Shown: one piece after another, positions 1 through 9,006 of the stretch
Layout of the letters: every line of letters starts with the position of its first letter
Position numbering within the stretch: the first letter of the stretch is position 1
From: Rhizobiales bacterium GAS188
GTDB taxonomy: Bacteria; Pseudomonadota; Alphaproteobacteria; Rhizobiales; Beijerinckiaceae
Length of the DNA: 64,000 bases
Reading direction: 5' to 3'
Assembly (NCBI GenBank): GCA_900104855.1
Contig: FNSS01000002.1
Coordinates: 186,001 to 250,000 of the forward strand
Notes under the pieces: model-generated
Databases searched by the model: none
The model's input: the letters and a program-made list of their open reading frames with translations, nothing else
Told to the model about the DNA's origin: nothing
Program-made: the position numbers and the translations under genes

Positions 1-1508
1 GGCAGATCGCGGCGTCCGACGAAGCGGGGACGGTCGCCGAGACCGATCTGATCACCTCCCGCGATCAGATCGCCGGCGGGGCGGCGATCCTGGGCCGGCA
101 TCACCTGACGGTATTGGCGCTCGGGCGTTCGCTTGCCGGGATGGAGCGATGCGTGTCGGATGTCACGAACGAGCTCAACACGCTCGGAATGACGAGCGTG
201 CGCGAGGACCTGAACTCTCAAGCCGCGTTCTGGGCACAACTGCCGGGCAATTTCCCCTACATCGCCCGTCGCAGCCTGATCTCGTCGCGCAACTTCGTGG
301 GATTTGTCTGCCTGCACAATTTCGCGGTCGGCAAGAGATCGCAGAACCGTTGGGGACCGGCGATCTCGGTGCTTCAGACGACGAGCCAGACGCCGTATTA
401 TTTCAACTTCCACCGTCGCCAGGTCGGCAACTTCACGGTCGTCGGGCCGACGGGCTCCGGCAAGACGGTGGCCCTATCGTTCCTGATGGCTCAAGGCTTG
501 CGGGTGCGGCCACGCCCACGCTGCGCCTTCTTCGACAAGGACCGAGGCGCCGAGATCTTTATCCGGGCATTGGGCGGCCAGTACGAGGTGTTGAGCCCCG
601 GCGAGCCAAGCGGCTTCAATCCGCTGCAGCTCGAGGGGACACCGGGCGATAGAGAATTCCTGACGAGCTTGTTGAGCTTCATGGTCAGGCCGCGCGATGG
701 AAGCGATCATTCGGCGTCCGAAGAGAAGACGATCGCCGAAGCCGTCGCCGAGATCTTCAAGCTGCCGCAAGCGGAGCGCAGGCTCGCGGATGTGCCGACA
801 CTGCTGCGTGGACGTGATCGGGCGGATCAGAACGATCTCGCAAGCCGCTTCGACCCTTGGCTGAAGCGCGATCAGCGCGGATGGGTGTTCAACAACGAGG
901 CCGATCGCTGGTCGTCGGGCAATGGCATCTTCGGCTTCGACATCACCAAGGTGCTCGATGACGACGACATCCGCACCGCCGCGCTCGGCTATATCTTCCA
1001 CCGTGTCGAAGCTTTGATGGACGGCTCGCCGATGATGATCTTCATTGACGAGGGCTGGCGGGTACTGAAGGACGAGAAGTTCTCGGCCTTCGTGACCGAC
1101 AAGCTGAAGACGATCCGCAAGCTCAACGGCATCGTCGGCTTCGGTACGCAAAGCGCTCGCGACATCGTGCGGTCCGGCATGTCGCACACGCTGCTCGAGC
1201 AGACGCCGACTAACATCTTCTTCCCCAATCCGAAGGCCGATGACGAGAGCTATATCGAAGCTTTCAAGTGCTCGAGCCGCGAGGTCGATTGGATTCGAAG
1301 CACGGTGCCGGAGGCGCGTGCCTTCCTGATCAAGCATGACCAGGATTCGGTGATCGCGAAGCTCGACCTGGCCGCCATGCCCGGGATGGTGAAGGTGCTC
1401 TCAGGCACCGTCGACACCGTCGCCGAATGCGCCGAGCTGCGTGCCCGCTACGGTGAGGACCCGGCCGTCTGGCTGCCGATATTCATGGGGAAGGAGGCTG
1501 TGGCATGA
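1..1508 (+). CDS. virB4: VirB4/TrbE-family conjugation ATPase (5' partial)
   Basis: Cytoplasmic ATPase that energises assembly of a type IV secretion (mating) channel. The frame is open from the first bases of the window (frame begins at base 3), so the N-terminus lies outside; the TTG at 114 is internal. Visible are Walker A (GPTGSGKT), the FFDKDRG motif that follows it in VirB4 proteins, Walker B (MMIFIDEGW) and the downstream FGTQSARD and NIFFPNP segments typical of the family. It ends by ATGA overlap with the next gene. virB1-virB3 are presumably upstream of the window. Family assignment is firm; the choice between VirB4 and TrbE naming is by operon context. Confidence 0.93.
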   Translation, partial: QIAASDEAGTVAETDLITSRDQIAGGAAILGRHHLTVLALGRSLAGMERCVSDVTNELNTLGMTSVREDLNSQAAFWAQLPGNFPYIARRSLISSRNFVGFVCLHNFAVGKRSQNRWGPAISVLQTTSQTPYYFNFHRRQVGNFTVVGPTGSGKTVALSFLMAQGLRVRPRPRCAFFDKDRGAEIFIRALGGQYEVLSPGEPSGFNPLQLEGTPGDREFLTSLLSFMVRPRDGSDHSASEEKTIAEAVAEIFKLPQAERRLADVPTLLRGRDRADQNDLASRFDPWLKRDQRGWVFNNEADRWSSGNGIFGFDITKVLDDDDIRTAALGYIFHRVEALMDGSPMMIFIDEGWRVLKDEKFSAFVTDKLKTIRKLNGIVGFGTQSARDIVRSGMSHTLLEQTPTNIFFPNPKADDESYIEAFKCSSREVDWIRSTVPEARAFLIKHDQDSVIAKLDLAAMPGMVKVLSGTVDTVAECAELRARYGEDPAVWLPIFMGKEAVA

Positions 1509-2470
1509 CCCGGAACTTGCGCGGGCGGTGGTCGGTTGCCGCCATGGCGGGCGTCAACTTGGTGGCGCTGTGGTCGGCAACGGCGCTTGCGCAAGTTCCC
1601 GTCCAAGACACGCAGCGGGAGGGCAAGGAGAGCTCGATCGCGAAATGCGTGGCGCGCAGCCAGCAGCTCAAGACGCAACAGCTGTCGCCGCAGAAGGGCG
1701 TGACGGGGAGCGTGAAGAGCGGCGGGCAGGGCCTGGGGCAAATGGCCTCGAACACGATGACGGGGCAGGGGTATGCGCCGCTGGTGGGCGGCGGCGCCCA
1801 GGTGGCGCCGTCCGCCGTCACCTCGCTGCCGAGCTTCACGAACCTCCCGGCGACCGGAAGTTTCGGTTCGGCATCGGCTCTGATCGGGTCCTTGGCGTCG
1901 AGCGGCAATAGCGGGGGGATGCTGGGACTGGGGTTGTCGCTATTGGGCGCGGTCGGCGCCTCGCTGAATGGGGGTCAAAGTGCGATCGGCCAGAACTCGT
2001 CGCAGTTTCAGGGGCTCGGTGGCCAAATCGGCAGTGCCAACGGCACGCAGAATGGCTGGGATCAGAACAGCCAGGCGCGGGTGACAAGCGGGCAGGTCTG
2101 GAACCAAGCAGTCGGTCTCTCGTCGGTGACGACTCAGTTATGGAATCAACGCTTGTTGGACCAGCTCGCGGGATCGAGCTCCATCGCCTCGTTGCTGAGT
2201 TACGACCCGGCGAAGGCCGTGTTTGTGCCGTCTGCGAGCGGGTCGCCGGCGCCATCGAAAGCGGTGACGACGCCGATCGTCACACCGCCGGCATCCAATA
2301 CTTCACAGAGCCTTGGGGCCGCTCAAGCCGGCCCGAAACAAGCCCCGCCCGCTTGCGTCGACAGTGCCGGCTCGCCCTCGCTTGTGAGCTGCGCCGACAT
2401 GGCGGCAGCGTTGGCGGCGGCCAAGTCGGGGCAGGCCACGCAATATCAATTGTCAGGGTCGGGCCAGTAA
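1505..2470 (+). CDS. VirB5-like secreted protein, paralogue A
   Basis: Predicted 321-aa exported protein of the T4SS operon. A signal peptide (hydrophobic stretch ending ALAQ, about residue 30) precedes a mature start QVPVQDT. The body is Gly/Ser/Gln-rich with little predicted order. The C-terminal half shares a clear pattern with the next gene: G-QIGSA, DQNSQ, and YDPxKAVFVP. This indicates tandem duplication and divergence. Position directly after virB4 and the QVPV.DT mature N-terminus suggest the minor pilin or adhesin VirB5. The start codon overlaps the virB4 stop (ATGA), implying translational coupling. It carries a Pro/Ala-rich C-terminal extension absent from paralogue B. Confidence 0.7.
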   Translation: MTRNLRGRWSVAAMAGVNLVALWSATALAQVPVQDTQREGKESSIAKCVARSQQLKTQQLSPQKGVTGSVKSGGQGLGQMASNTMTGQGYAPLVGGGAQVAPSAVTSLPSFTNLPATGSFGSASALIGSLASSGNSGGMLGLGLSLLGAVGASLNGGQSAIGQNSSQFQGLGGQIGSANGTQNGWDQNSQARVTSGQVWNQAVGLSSVTTQLWNQRLLDQLAGSSSIASLLSYDPAKAVFVPSASGSPAPSKAVTTPIVTPPASNTSQSLGAAQAGPKQAPPACVDSAGSPSLVSCADMAAALAAAKSGQATQYQLSGSGQ

Positions 2471-2485
2471 GGAGAGGAGAGAGAG

Positions 2486-3244
2486 ATGCGGAGATCTTGC
2501 GGGACGCTTTTAGGGGTGGCGGTGGCGAGCCTGATCGGGCTCGCGTCAGAACCTTCCAATGCGCAGGTGCCGGTAATCGACACCGCGACACTGACGCAGG
2601 CGACGCAGACGGCGTCGAACACCGCCAGCATCATGCAGACGAACCAGCAGATATTGACGCAGGTTCAACAGACCTTGCAGGCGGTGACGGGCAATCGCAC
2701 CACCGGCTCGATCGGGTCATCGGCCTTGGGATCCGGATTCTCGATGAGCGGCGCACCGTCGCTCACAAGTGTGCTGAACGGCGGCACGATGACCTGGGGC
2801 AATCTCGGGTCGTTCGGGCAGACGGCGGCGACGATCATCAACGGCTTGAGCCTGATCAAATCCTTGACGGGAAACTCGACGCCGACGGGCGTCGACCAGG
2901 CGTATTTGGGCGGTGTGAACACGGCGGCGGCGATCACCGGCATCGTGGGCGGGACGCAATCGGCGGCCTCGTCCCGGTCCTCGGCGTTCCAGTCGGCGGG
3001 CTCGCAGATCGGTTCCGCGCCCGACATCAAAGGGTCGATCGATCAGAACTCGCAGCTGCAGGTTCAGGCGGGTCTGACGATCAACGAGCTGATCGGCGCG
3101 ATCAACGCCACGAACGCATCCCTGAACGCGCAGCAGATGCAGGAGCTCGCGGGTCTCGCCAAGCTCGCCGCGGTCATGACCTATGACCCGTCCAAGGCCG
3201 TGTTCGTGCCGCCTGGTCTCGCGACTGGTGGGAGCTCGCGATGA
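2486..3244 (+). CDS. virB5: VirB5-like secreted protein, paralogue B
   Basis: Predicted 252-aa exported protein. The signal peptide ends near SNAQ (about residue 27), giving mature QVPVIDTATL, typical of VirB5/TrbJ-type proteins. The N-terminal third is Gln/Thr-rich and probably helical; the C-terminal part repeats the pattern seen in paralogue A (GSQIGSA, DQNSQ, TYDPSKAVFVPP). A purine-rich ribosome site (ggagagga) lies just before ATG. The 3' end overlaps the lipoprotein gene by ATGA. Probable role is a pilus-tip or minor pilin component of the mating channel; this is inferred from context and the mature N-terminus. Confidence 0.75.
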   Translation: MRRSCGTLLGVAVASLIGLASEPSNAQVPVIDTATLTQATQTASNTASIMQTNQQILTQVQQTLQAVTGNRTTGSIGSSALGSGFSMSGAPSLTSVLNGGTMTWGNLGSFGQTAATIINGLSLIKSLTGNSTPTGVDQAYLGGVNTAAAITGIVGGTQSAASSRSSAFQSAGSQIGSAPDIKGSIDQNSQLQVQAGLTINELIGAINATNASLNAQQMQELAGLAKLAAVMTYDPSKAVFVPPGLATGGSSR

Positions 3245-3426
3245 CGCGCTTCGAGCGCCGGATGCTGATCCTGCTGGGGCTGCTGTGTGGCCTGGCGGCG
3301 TGCGGCCACAAGGACTTGACGGCGCCCTGCGATCGCGACGAGGGCGGCTGGTTCTCGGATTGCGGCCGTCTGCGGCCTGTGAATTCGTTCGGGGAGGGGG
3401 CGCTTCTGGCTCGGCCCTTGAGCTAA
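3241..3426 (+). CDS. VirB7-like small lipoprotein
   Basis: 61-aa protein with a basic N-terminus, a Leu-rich h-region and a clear lipobox LAAC (cysteine near residue 21), so it is predicted to be an outer-membrane lipoprotein. In VirB systems a small lipoprotein (VirB7) binds VirB9 and stabilises the outer-membrane core; size and place in the operon fit that role, though sequence similarity of VirB7 proteins is too low to prove it. Two further cysteines (APC, SDC) follow. Start overlaps the upstream stop (ATGA). Confidence 0.75.
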   Translation: MTRFERRMLILLGLLCGLAACGHKDLTAPCDRDEGGWFSDCGRLRPVNSFGEGALLARPLS

Positions 3427-3444
3427 GCATTCGCCGCGAACACC

Positions 3445-4614
3445 ATGAATTCAGATGTCGTCAGCCAGATCGTGTCCGCCGTCGCCAATATGGGCAGCAA
3501 CGTCGTGCAGACGATCTATCAGTCGATCTCCGCGGGCTTTGCTCCGGTCTTCTGGATAGCGGTGACGATCTACACAGCCTGGTGGGGCTATGAGATGATG
3601 TTTGGCCGGTCGCGCATCACGGCCGGCGAGATGGTCCGGAAGATCGTGCGCATCGCGATCGTCTACTCGCTGGCCTTCGGCTGGGGAGATTTCCAATCGA
3701 TGGTGGTGAATGGGCTGCAAGGCTTGACGAATGGGATGGGCAACGCCGTGTGCCAGGCGGTTGCCAACGCCGCGCCGACATCGGCCGGGTCGGCGAACGT
3801 TTCCGGGCTCGCCGGCAGCGCCGGCACGGATTGCACAGGCAATGGGTCGAATTCGTCGTCGGCAGTGACATCGACTTTGACCCAGGTTTGGAACTCCTCG
3901 ATGGCCGCCATCAACAACATAAAAGGGTCCGGTTGGACCGGCGGGGTTGGCGCGGTCCTCATCGACTTGGTGCTGACAATAATGGTGGTGGTCTTTATCG
4001 GCTATGCGACTTTCTTGATCATCGTGGGGATTTTGGCGACGCAAGCGCTGCTCGGAATCGCACCGATATTCATCACGGCGGCGCTGTTCGGTTTCACGTC
4101 GAGGTTCTTCGACGGGTGGCTGCGCGCCGTCGCCAGCTTCGCGCTCGCGCCGATGATCGTCTACGCTTTCGTCGGCTTCATGGCGGTGCTTCTGCAGAAC
4201 CAGGCGACGACGCTGGTCGCGGCCGGCAGCGACCCATCCATGGTCCAGATCGCTCCCTTCGCTCTAATGTGCGTTATCGCCTGCTTCCTGCTGACGCAGG
4301 CTTTGCCGATCGGCGCGATGATCGCTGGCGGACATGGGATGCAGATGGGGGGACTCGCTCGCGGCATTTTTGCGGCGCACGGCGCGGCGGCGGGCATGGT
4401 GCTAGGCGGTCTGCTCGGTGCCACGGCGGGAGCGTGGCGTGCGCGCAGTGGCGGCAAGGCCGCCGCCGCAGGCGGCGCCGCGCGTGGTGCTTTTGGGGGC
4501 GCGGTGACGGCCGGGCAGTTCGGGGCCAACGTCGCGCGTGGGAATGTCAGCCAGACCGCATATCACCTGCAGATGGTGCTGCAGCGGAATCGGGACCGGG
4601 GTGTGAAGCCGTGA
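3445..4614 (+). CDS. virB6: VirB6/TrbL inner-membrane channel protein
   Basis: 389-aa polytopic protein; at least five hydrophobic segments are visible (for example around VLIDLVLTIMVVVFIGYATF and the LLIGIAPIFITAALF-like stretch). VirB6 forms the inner-membrane part of the translocation channel. The central periplasmic loop is Gly/Ser/Ala-rich with two cysteines (NAVCQ, TDCTG) that could form a disulfide. The C-terminal tail is Gly/Ala/Arg-rich and predicted cytoplasmic. It follows the lipoprotein gene by 18 bp in the same operon. Confidence 0.88.
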   Translation: MNSDVVSQIVSAVANMGSNVVQTIYQSISAGFAPVFWIAVTIYTAWWGYEMMFGRSRITAGEMVRKIVRIAIVYSLAFGWGDFQSMVVNGLQGLTNGMGNAVCQAVANAAPTSAGSANVSGLAGSAGTDCTGNGSNSSSAVTSTLTQVWNSSMAAINNIKGSGWTGGVGAVLIDLVLTIMVVVFIGYATFLIIVGILATQALLGIAPIFITAALFGFTSRFFDGWLRAVASFALAPMIVYAFVGFMAVLLQNQATTLVAAGSDPSMVQIAPFALMCVIACFLLTQALPIGAMIAGGHGMQMGGLARGIFAAHGAAAGMVLGGLLGATAGAWRARSGGKAAAAGGAARGAFGGAVTAGQFGANVARGNVSQTAYHLQMVLQRNRDRGVKP

Positions 4615-4625
4615 GGGGTGTATTC

Positions 4626-4868
4626 ATGTCGATCGTCAAGACAACCCTGTTCTATACGCTGATGACGTGCCGGCATCTTGTTCTGATGTTGTGCGGGCTC
4701 CTCGCGTTGCTATGCCTCACGGTATTCGTAGGATCCTTTTTCATGCCGGATTACCCGCGCTGGCTGGCACTTGGTCTGTGCATTCTGCTCGTGGCCTTGT
4801 CCTGGTTTTACGATCACCTGATCCTCAAGCTGACGCCTGAGGACAAAGCCGTGGTGCTGGCGCGATGA
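4626..4868 (+). CDS. Small two-helix membrane protein in T4SS operon
   Basis: 80-aa protein starting at ATG 4626, between virB6 and virB8. Two hydrophobic helices (around residues 15-37 and 46-63) are separated by a short FMPDYPRW loop; the C-terminus is charged. Its stop overlaps the virB8 ATG (ATGA), so it is a genuine operon member. It is smaller than typical VirB3 and lies in the wrong place for it; VirB3 is normally next to VirB4. It could be an accessory subunit or entry-exclusion type protein. I do not recognise the family. Confidence 0.7.
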   Translation: MSIVKTTLFYTLMTCRHLVLMLCGLLALLCLTVFVGSFFMPDYPRWLALGLCILLVALSWFYDHLILKLTPEDKAVVLAR

Positions 4869-5623
4869 GATTGTGGCGAGCACGCCGCGCCAAGGGCGCG
4901 ACATCGCTGGTTGCCACCTTGCCGGCCGCGGCGTCGCCAGCAGGTGTCGTCGATCCGGACTACTACACGCAGGGCGAGCGTTGGGAACACTCCGTCTATC
5001 GCACGGTCCGGTGGTCCAGGAACAGCTGGCGCCTGATCGCGATCGTGCTTGGTCTTGCGGACATCGCGGCGATCGGTTTGCTCTACGAGCTCGTACCGCT
5101 CAAGGGCATGGAGGTCGTGACGCTTCTCGTCGACAAGACCTCGGGCTACGTCGAGGTCGCGAACCCCTTGCAGCGCGGCGCGCTGTCGCAGAGCGAAGCG
5201 GTGACGCGCGCCAATGTCGTGCGTTTCCTCCGGGCGCGAGAGACCTACGATCCGCGCGCCTTGAAGGACAATTTCGATCTCGCTTCGCTGTTCAGCACCG
5301 GCGCCGCAGCAGGGGACCTGCAGGCGCAATGGGCGGCATCGAACCCGCAGAACCCGATGAAGCTGTGGGGCAAGGAGACGACGATCTCGGTGATCGTCAA
5401 ATCGGTCATCTTCCTCAACGACCACACTGCCGCGGTCCGGTTCGAGACGGATCGCAAGACCGATCACGACATGACGGTCGATCACTGGGTCGCGAATGTC
5501 CGGTTTCGCTATTCCGGCGAGCCCATGCGCAACGACTGGCGCTTCGACAATCCGCTCGGCTTCCAGGTCGTGGAGTATCGGCGCGATCAGGAGACGGTGC
5601 GCTCGGGCGAGGCGACGGAGTAA
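4865..5623 (+). CDS. virB8: VirB8 inner-membrane assembly factor
   Basis: 252-aa bitopic protein. A cytoplasmic N-terminus (about 55 residues) is followed by one membrane helix (WRLIAIVLGLADIAAIGLLY) and a periplasmic domain of about 170 residues beginning YELVPLKGMEV, as in VirB8/TrbF. Motifs such as VTRANVVRFLRARETYD and the NP.GFQV.EYR C-terminal end agree with the family. It acts as nucleation factor contacting VirB6, VirB9 and VirB10. It is coupled to the upstream gene by ATGA and followed by virB9 after 3 bp. Confidence 0.92.
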   Translation: MRLWRARRAKGATSLVATLPAAASPAGVVDPDYYTQGERWEHSVYRTVRWSRNSWRLIAIVLGLADIAAIGLLYELVPLKGMEVVTLLVDKTSGYVEVANPLQRGALSQSEAVTRANVVRFLRARETYDPRALKDNFDLASLFSTGAAAGDLQAQWAASNPQNPMKLWGKETTISVIVKSVIFLNDHTAAVRFETDRKTDHDMTVDHWVANVRFRYSGEPMRNDWRFDNPLGFQVVEYRRDQETVRSGEATE

Positions 5624-5626
5624 GCG

Positions 5627-6457
5627 ATGCGGCGAGCTCTTCTCCTCCTGGCCGCGGTCCTCTCAGGCACGCCGGCGATTGCCGAGCAGGATCCAACGTC
5701 CGTGAAGGCGGATGCGCGCATCCGGACGGTGATCTACGACAAGGACAATGTCGTCGTCCTGAACGGCACGATGGGCATCTCGTCGATGGTGGTGTTCGCC
5801 GAGGACGAACGGATCGTGACGGTCGCGATGGGGGACACGGTCTCATGGCAGGCCGTGCCCGATCAGTCGAAGCGCTTCTTGTTCATCAAGCCCCTCGAGC
5901 GGGATGCTACGACCAACATGAACATCGTCACCTCGAGGCGCATCTACAATTTCCAGCTCAAGGCCGTGGCGCCTGGCGCCCGCGAAGCGGTCTATAAGCT
6001 GCGCTTCGTCTACTCCGATGACGACCAAGATGTGCGGCTTCTGTCCAAGGCGAAGGAGATGGCGGCGGCGCCGCTCTTCAAGCACGCCGATTGGGCCAAT
6101 GCCAATTGGAACTATTCCTACAAAGGTTCCTATACGAACAAGCCGTCCTCGATGTTCGACGACGGCCTGAAGACCTTCTTTCTGTTCTCCGGCGAGGTTC
6201 CCGGAATTTTCCTCGTCAAGCCCGACCGTCATGAGACCTTGATGAACTACCGGCGGGAGGGCGACTACATCGTGGTCGATAAGGTGGCGGCGCAGTGGAC
6301 GCTGCGCTTCGGCTCGGCGATGACGAGCGTATTCAACCTGAAGGCGATCACGCCGACGCAGGCGCAGACGGCGGAAGGCGTCGCGCCACCATCGGGCTCC
6401 GGCTGGGGCTTGAATCTCCGAGCGCTGTTTCCGAGGGCGGACGATGTCGACCATTGA
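5627..6457 (+). CDS. virB9: VirB9/CagX outer-membrane core protein
   Basis: 276-aa periplasmic/outer-membrane core subunit. Signal peptide ends at AIAEQ (about residue 20). The N-terminal domain holds MVVFAEDERIVTVAMGD and the family motif NMNIVTSRRIYNFQL; the C-terminal domain (from about residue 150) includes NWNYSYKG and the DDGLKTFFLF motif that binds the VirB7 lipoprotein and VirB10. The 3' end overlaps the virB10 start by 14 bp. Confidence 0.93.
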   Translation: MRRALLLLAAVLSGTPAIAEQDPTSVKADARIRTVIYDKDNVVVLNGTMGISSMVVFAEDERIVTVAMGDTVSWQAVPDQSKRFLFIKPLERDATTNMNIVTSRRIYNFQLKAVAPGAREAVYKLRFVYSDDDQDVRLLSKAKEMAAAPLFKHADWANANWNYSYKGSYTNKPSSMFDDGLKTFFLFSGEVPGIFLVKPDRHETLMNYRREGDYIVVDKVAAQWTLRFGSAMTSVFNLKAITPTQAQTAEGVAPPSGSGWGLNLRALFPRADDVDH

Positions 6458-7766
6458 CCATCAGAGCGAGGCCGCGATCGCGGACGGCGCGGAAACGGTC
6501 GCGCGCGCTGGTGCGCGTTTCAGCAACAGCATATTGCCGGCGGCGCTGGTTGTTTTCATCGTCGTGTTCCTGAGCTGGATGGCGTGGAAAAACTGGTCCG
6601 CGCGGACCCGCTCGTTGACGGACGCCGACAACGAAACCTTCCGGACCGCACAGACACATGGCGATATGGCCTTCCAGGAGCCTCGGCCGGGTAAATCCGA
6701 TGGCAAGCTAACGATCGCTCCGCCGCCGGTTGCCGCGCCGGTTGTGGCGCCGCCGCCGCCCGTCGTTGTGACGCAGGCGCCAGACGACCGCGAGGCCCGC
6801 AGAAGGGCAACCGAGGAGGCGGAGCGGCTGCGACGGCTTCGCTCGCCAATGATGGTCCTCGACGCCGGCCAGGCCAACGCCGCCGGCACCTCGGAACTGG
6901 CGAAGGTGATGGCGTCGGGTCCGGAGGAGGACGCCAACCGGCGCTTCGCGAACCAGGTGTCAAATACGGGCGTCGAGATCTCGAAGGCGGAGCAAATTCG
7001 CCGTACGGATGCCCTAATCCCGCAAGGCTCGCTCATCCGGGGCGTACTCGAGACCACTATCCAGTCGGATCTTCCGGGCATGGCGCGGGCCATCACGTCG
7101 GAGGATGTCTATTCCTTCGACGGCCGCCGAGTTCTGATCCCCAAGGGGACGATGCTCACGGGAGAGTATCGCTCCGGCCTGGCGCGCGGTCAGACCCGCG
7201 TGCTGATCATCTGGACGCGGCTGTTGCGCTCGGATGGCGTCTCGCTCGCGCTGGGCTCCTATGGCACGGACGATCTCGGCCGATCGGGCCTGACCGGGGA
7301 TGTCGATCGCCATTATCTCGAACGCTTCGGCTCGGCGATCCTGCTGACGATGGTCGGTGGGGCCAGCCAGTACGTGGTGGGGCTGGGACAGAAGAACCAG
7401 AACAACGGCCAGCAGACGCAAACGAGCGTCACCAATCCCGTCACGGGTGAGGTTACGACGACGACGACGCAGCCGAGTTACAATCAGAGCAATGGTCGCG
7501 AGATCGCGACTCAGACGGTCGGCAACACCATGAATCAGATCGCCCAAGAGGCGCTGAAGGACTCGATCAACATCCCGCCGACCGTCTATGTCGATCAGGG
7601 GACGCCGATCATGGTGTTTGTGCGCCGGGATCTCGATTTCTCGGCGCTGTATACGGACCCGGTGAAGGAGGCGCTGATCGCGCTGAAACACTCAGGCCCG
7701 GCGCGGCCGGATGCCCCCCAGCCGGCCGCGCCAACTGTCATCACCGGTCCGGTTTACAAGCCGTGA
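6444..7766 (+). CDS. virB10: VirB10/TrbI core-complex scaffold
   Basis: 440-aa protein spanning both membranes. An N-terminal cytoplasmic stretch and one inner-membrane helix (SILPAALVVFIVVFLSWMAW) lead into a Pro/Val-rich periplasmic linker (APPPVAAPVVAPPPP) and a C-terminal TrbI domain with LIPQGSLIRGVLETTI, GRRVLIPKGTMLTGEY and YVDQGTPIMVFVRRDLDFS. VirB10 senses ATPase energy and gates the outer-membrane pore. It overlaps both neighbours (14 bp with virB9, 4 bp with virB11). Confidence 0.94.
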   Translation: MSTIDHQSEAAIADGAETVARAGARFSNSILPAALVVFIVVFLSWMAWKNWSARTRSLTDADNETFRTAQTHGDMAFQEPRPGKSDGKLTIAPPPVAAPVVAPPPPVVVTQAPDDREARRRATEEAERLRRLRSPMMVLDAGQANAAGTSELAKVMASGPEEDANRRFANQVSNTGVEISKAEQIRRTDALIPQGSLIRGVLETTIQSDLPGMARAITSEDVYSFDGRRVLIPKGTMLTGEYRSGLARGQTRVLIIWTRLLRSDGVSLALGSYGTDDLGRSGLTGDVDRHYLERFGSAILLTMVGGASQYVVGLGQKNQNNGQQTQTSVTNPVTGEVTTTTTQPSYNQSNGREIATQTVGNTMNQIAQEALKDSINIPPTVYVDQGTPIMVFVRRDLDFSALYTDPVKEALIALKHSGPARPDAPQPAAPTVITGPVYKP

Positions 7767-8794
7767 GCGAGGTCGTCGCCTTCGATAGCGCCTGGGCGGG
7801 CCTGCCGACCTATCTGCGCGCGGCCTTGGCTCCGTTGCGCCCCTGGCTCGCCGATCCTCGTGTCGTCGAGATCTCGGTGAACCGTCCAGGCGAGGTCTTC
7901 GTGGAGGTCCTGGGCGCTCCGGCGATGGAGCACCACGATGTGCGCGATCTGACGAGCGACGCGATCAGGCGCATGGCGCAGCAGGTCGCGAGCGAGACGA
8001 AGCAGGCCGTGAACGAAGAGACGCCGCTCCTGTCGGCCGCCTTGCCGCATGGGGAGCGGTTTCAGGCCGTGCTGTCGCCGGCGGCGCCAAGTGGCGGCGC
8101 GATCTCGATCCGAAAGCAGGTGGTGAAAAACCTGACGCTCGCGGAATTCGAGAAGGCCGGCGGGCTCGAGCTCGTCAATGTATCGGCGGGGGAGAGGCTC
8201 ACGGAAACCGATCGTCGGCTGATCGAGCTCCTCGACAGCAAAGCCATCGGGGATTTCCTGCGGCTCGCCATCAAGGAGCGGATCTCGATGGTGATTTCCG
8301 GAGGGACCTCGACCGGCAAGACCACCTTCCTGAACGCGCTCCTTAAGGAAGTGCCACCGGATGAGCGGATCATCTCGATCGAGGACACGCGCGAGCTTCA
8401 GCCGCCGCACCTGAACTATGTGCCGCTGATCGCGTCAAAGGGCGATCAAGGCATGTCCCGGGTCACGATCCAGGACCTCCTCGAGGCGTCGCTGCGCATG
8501 CGTCCGGATCGGTTGTTCTTGGGTGAGGTGAGAGGCGCGGAGGCGTTCTCGTTCTTGCAGGCGATCAACACGGGCCATCCAGGCTCGATGACGACGGTGC
8601 ACGCGAATTCGCCCCTGCAAGCCTATGACCGCCTGGCGCTGATGAGCATGCAGGCAGGGCTTGGCCTGAGCAAGGCCGAGATCGTCGACTACATCCGGTC
8701 CGTCATACCGATCGTCGTCCAATTGTCCCGGCACGGGGGCCAGCGAGGGCCGAGCGAAATCCAGTTCGTCAAATACGGGGCAGGGCGGGGATGA
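7763..8794 (+). CDS. virB11: VirB11 secretion ATPase
   Basis: 343-aa hexameric traffic ATPase at the cytoplasmic base of the channel. GTG start at 7763 overlaps the virB10 stop. Walker A GGTSTGKTT lies at about residues 180-188; the Asp box SIEDTREL, Walker B (RLFLGEVRG) and His box (NTGHPGSMTTVHANS) follow in family order. The C-terminal residues EIQFVKYG are repeated about 980 bp downstream after the toxin-antitoxin pair (see the direct repeat), so the end of the gene lies next to an insertion. Confidence 0.95.
   Translation: MSEVVAFDSAWAGLPTYLRAALAPLRPWLADPRVVEISVNRPGEVFVEVLGAPAMEHHDVRDLTSDAIRRMAQQVASETKQAVNEETPLLSAALPHGERFQAVLSPAAPSGGAISIRKQVVKNLTLAEFEKAGGLELVNVSAGERLTETDRRLIELLDSKAIGDFLRLAIKERISMVISGGTSTGKTTFLNALLKEVPPDERIISIEDTRELQPPHLNYVPLIASKGDQGMSRVTIQDLLEASLRMRPDRLFLGEVRGAEAFSFLQAINTGHPGSMTTVHANSPLQAYDRLALMSMQAGLGLSKAEIVDYIRSVIPIVVQLSRHGGQRGPSEIQFVKYGAGRG
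8755..8780 (+). repeat. Direct repeat, left copy (virB11 3' end)
   Basis: 26 bp in the last codons of virB11 recur at 9739-9764 with one mismatch (g/a). The downstream copy reads, in frame, EIQFIKYGV followed by a stop, so it is a second virB11-like C-terminus without a gene body. The two copies bracket the toxin-antitoxin pair. Confidence 0.85.
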
Positions 8795-9006
8795 CGCGCA
8801 AGCCAGTTTCCGCGATCGCGCGGGCCGAGCCGACCTGTATCAGCCGCGGGCGCGATTCCGCCCCGGTCGAGATGGCGGGCGAGCGATCGCCGAAACCGAT
8901 GCGGATGTGCATCGGCGGCGGGCGCGACGAAGGTTTCCGCTGTCTGCCGGAAGGTGAGGGGCCGTGGCGGGATCTTGGCCTATGCGCGGATTGCGGCGAT
9001 GCCGGT
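8795..9006. other. Short intergenic stretch
   Basis: 212 bp between virB11 and the convergent antitoxin. An ATG overlaps the virB11 stop (ATGA at 8791) and opens a plus-strand frame, but that frame continues only as the antisense of the toxin-antitoxin genes, and I see no recognisable product. It may be the head of a gene cut by the insertion. Confidence 0.4.

Noticed and set aside
4626-4868. Naming the small membrane protein VirB3.
   Set aside because: It is shorter than usual, lies far from virB4 and lacks the VirB3 sequence pattern I know.
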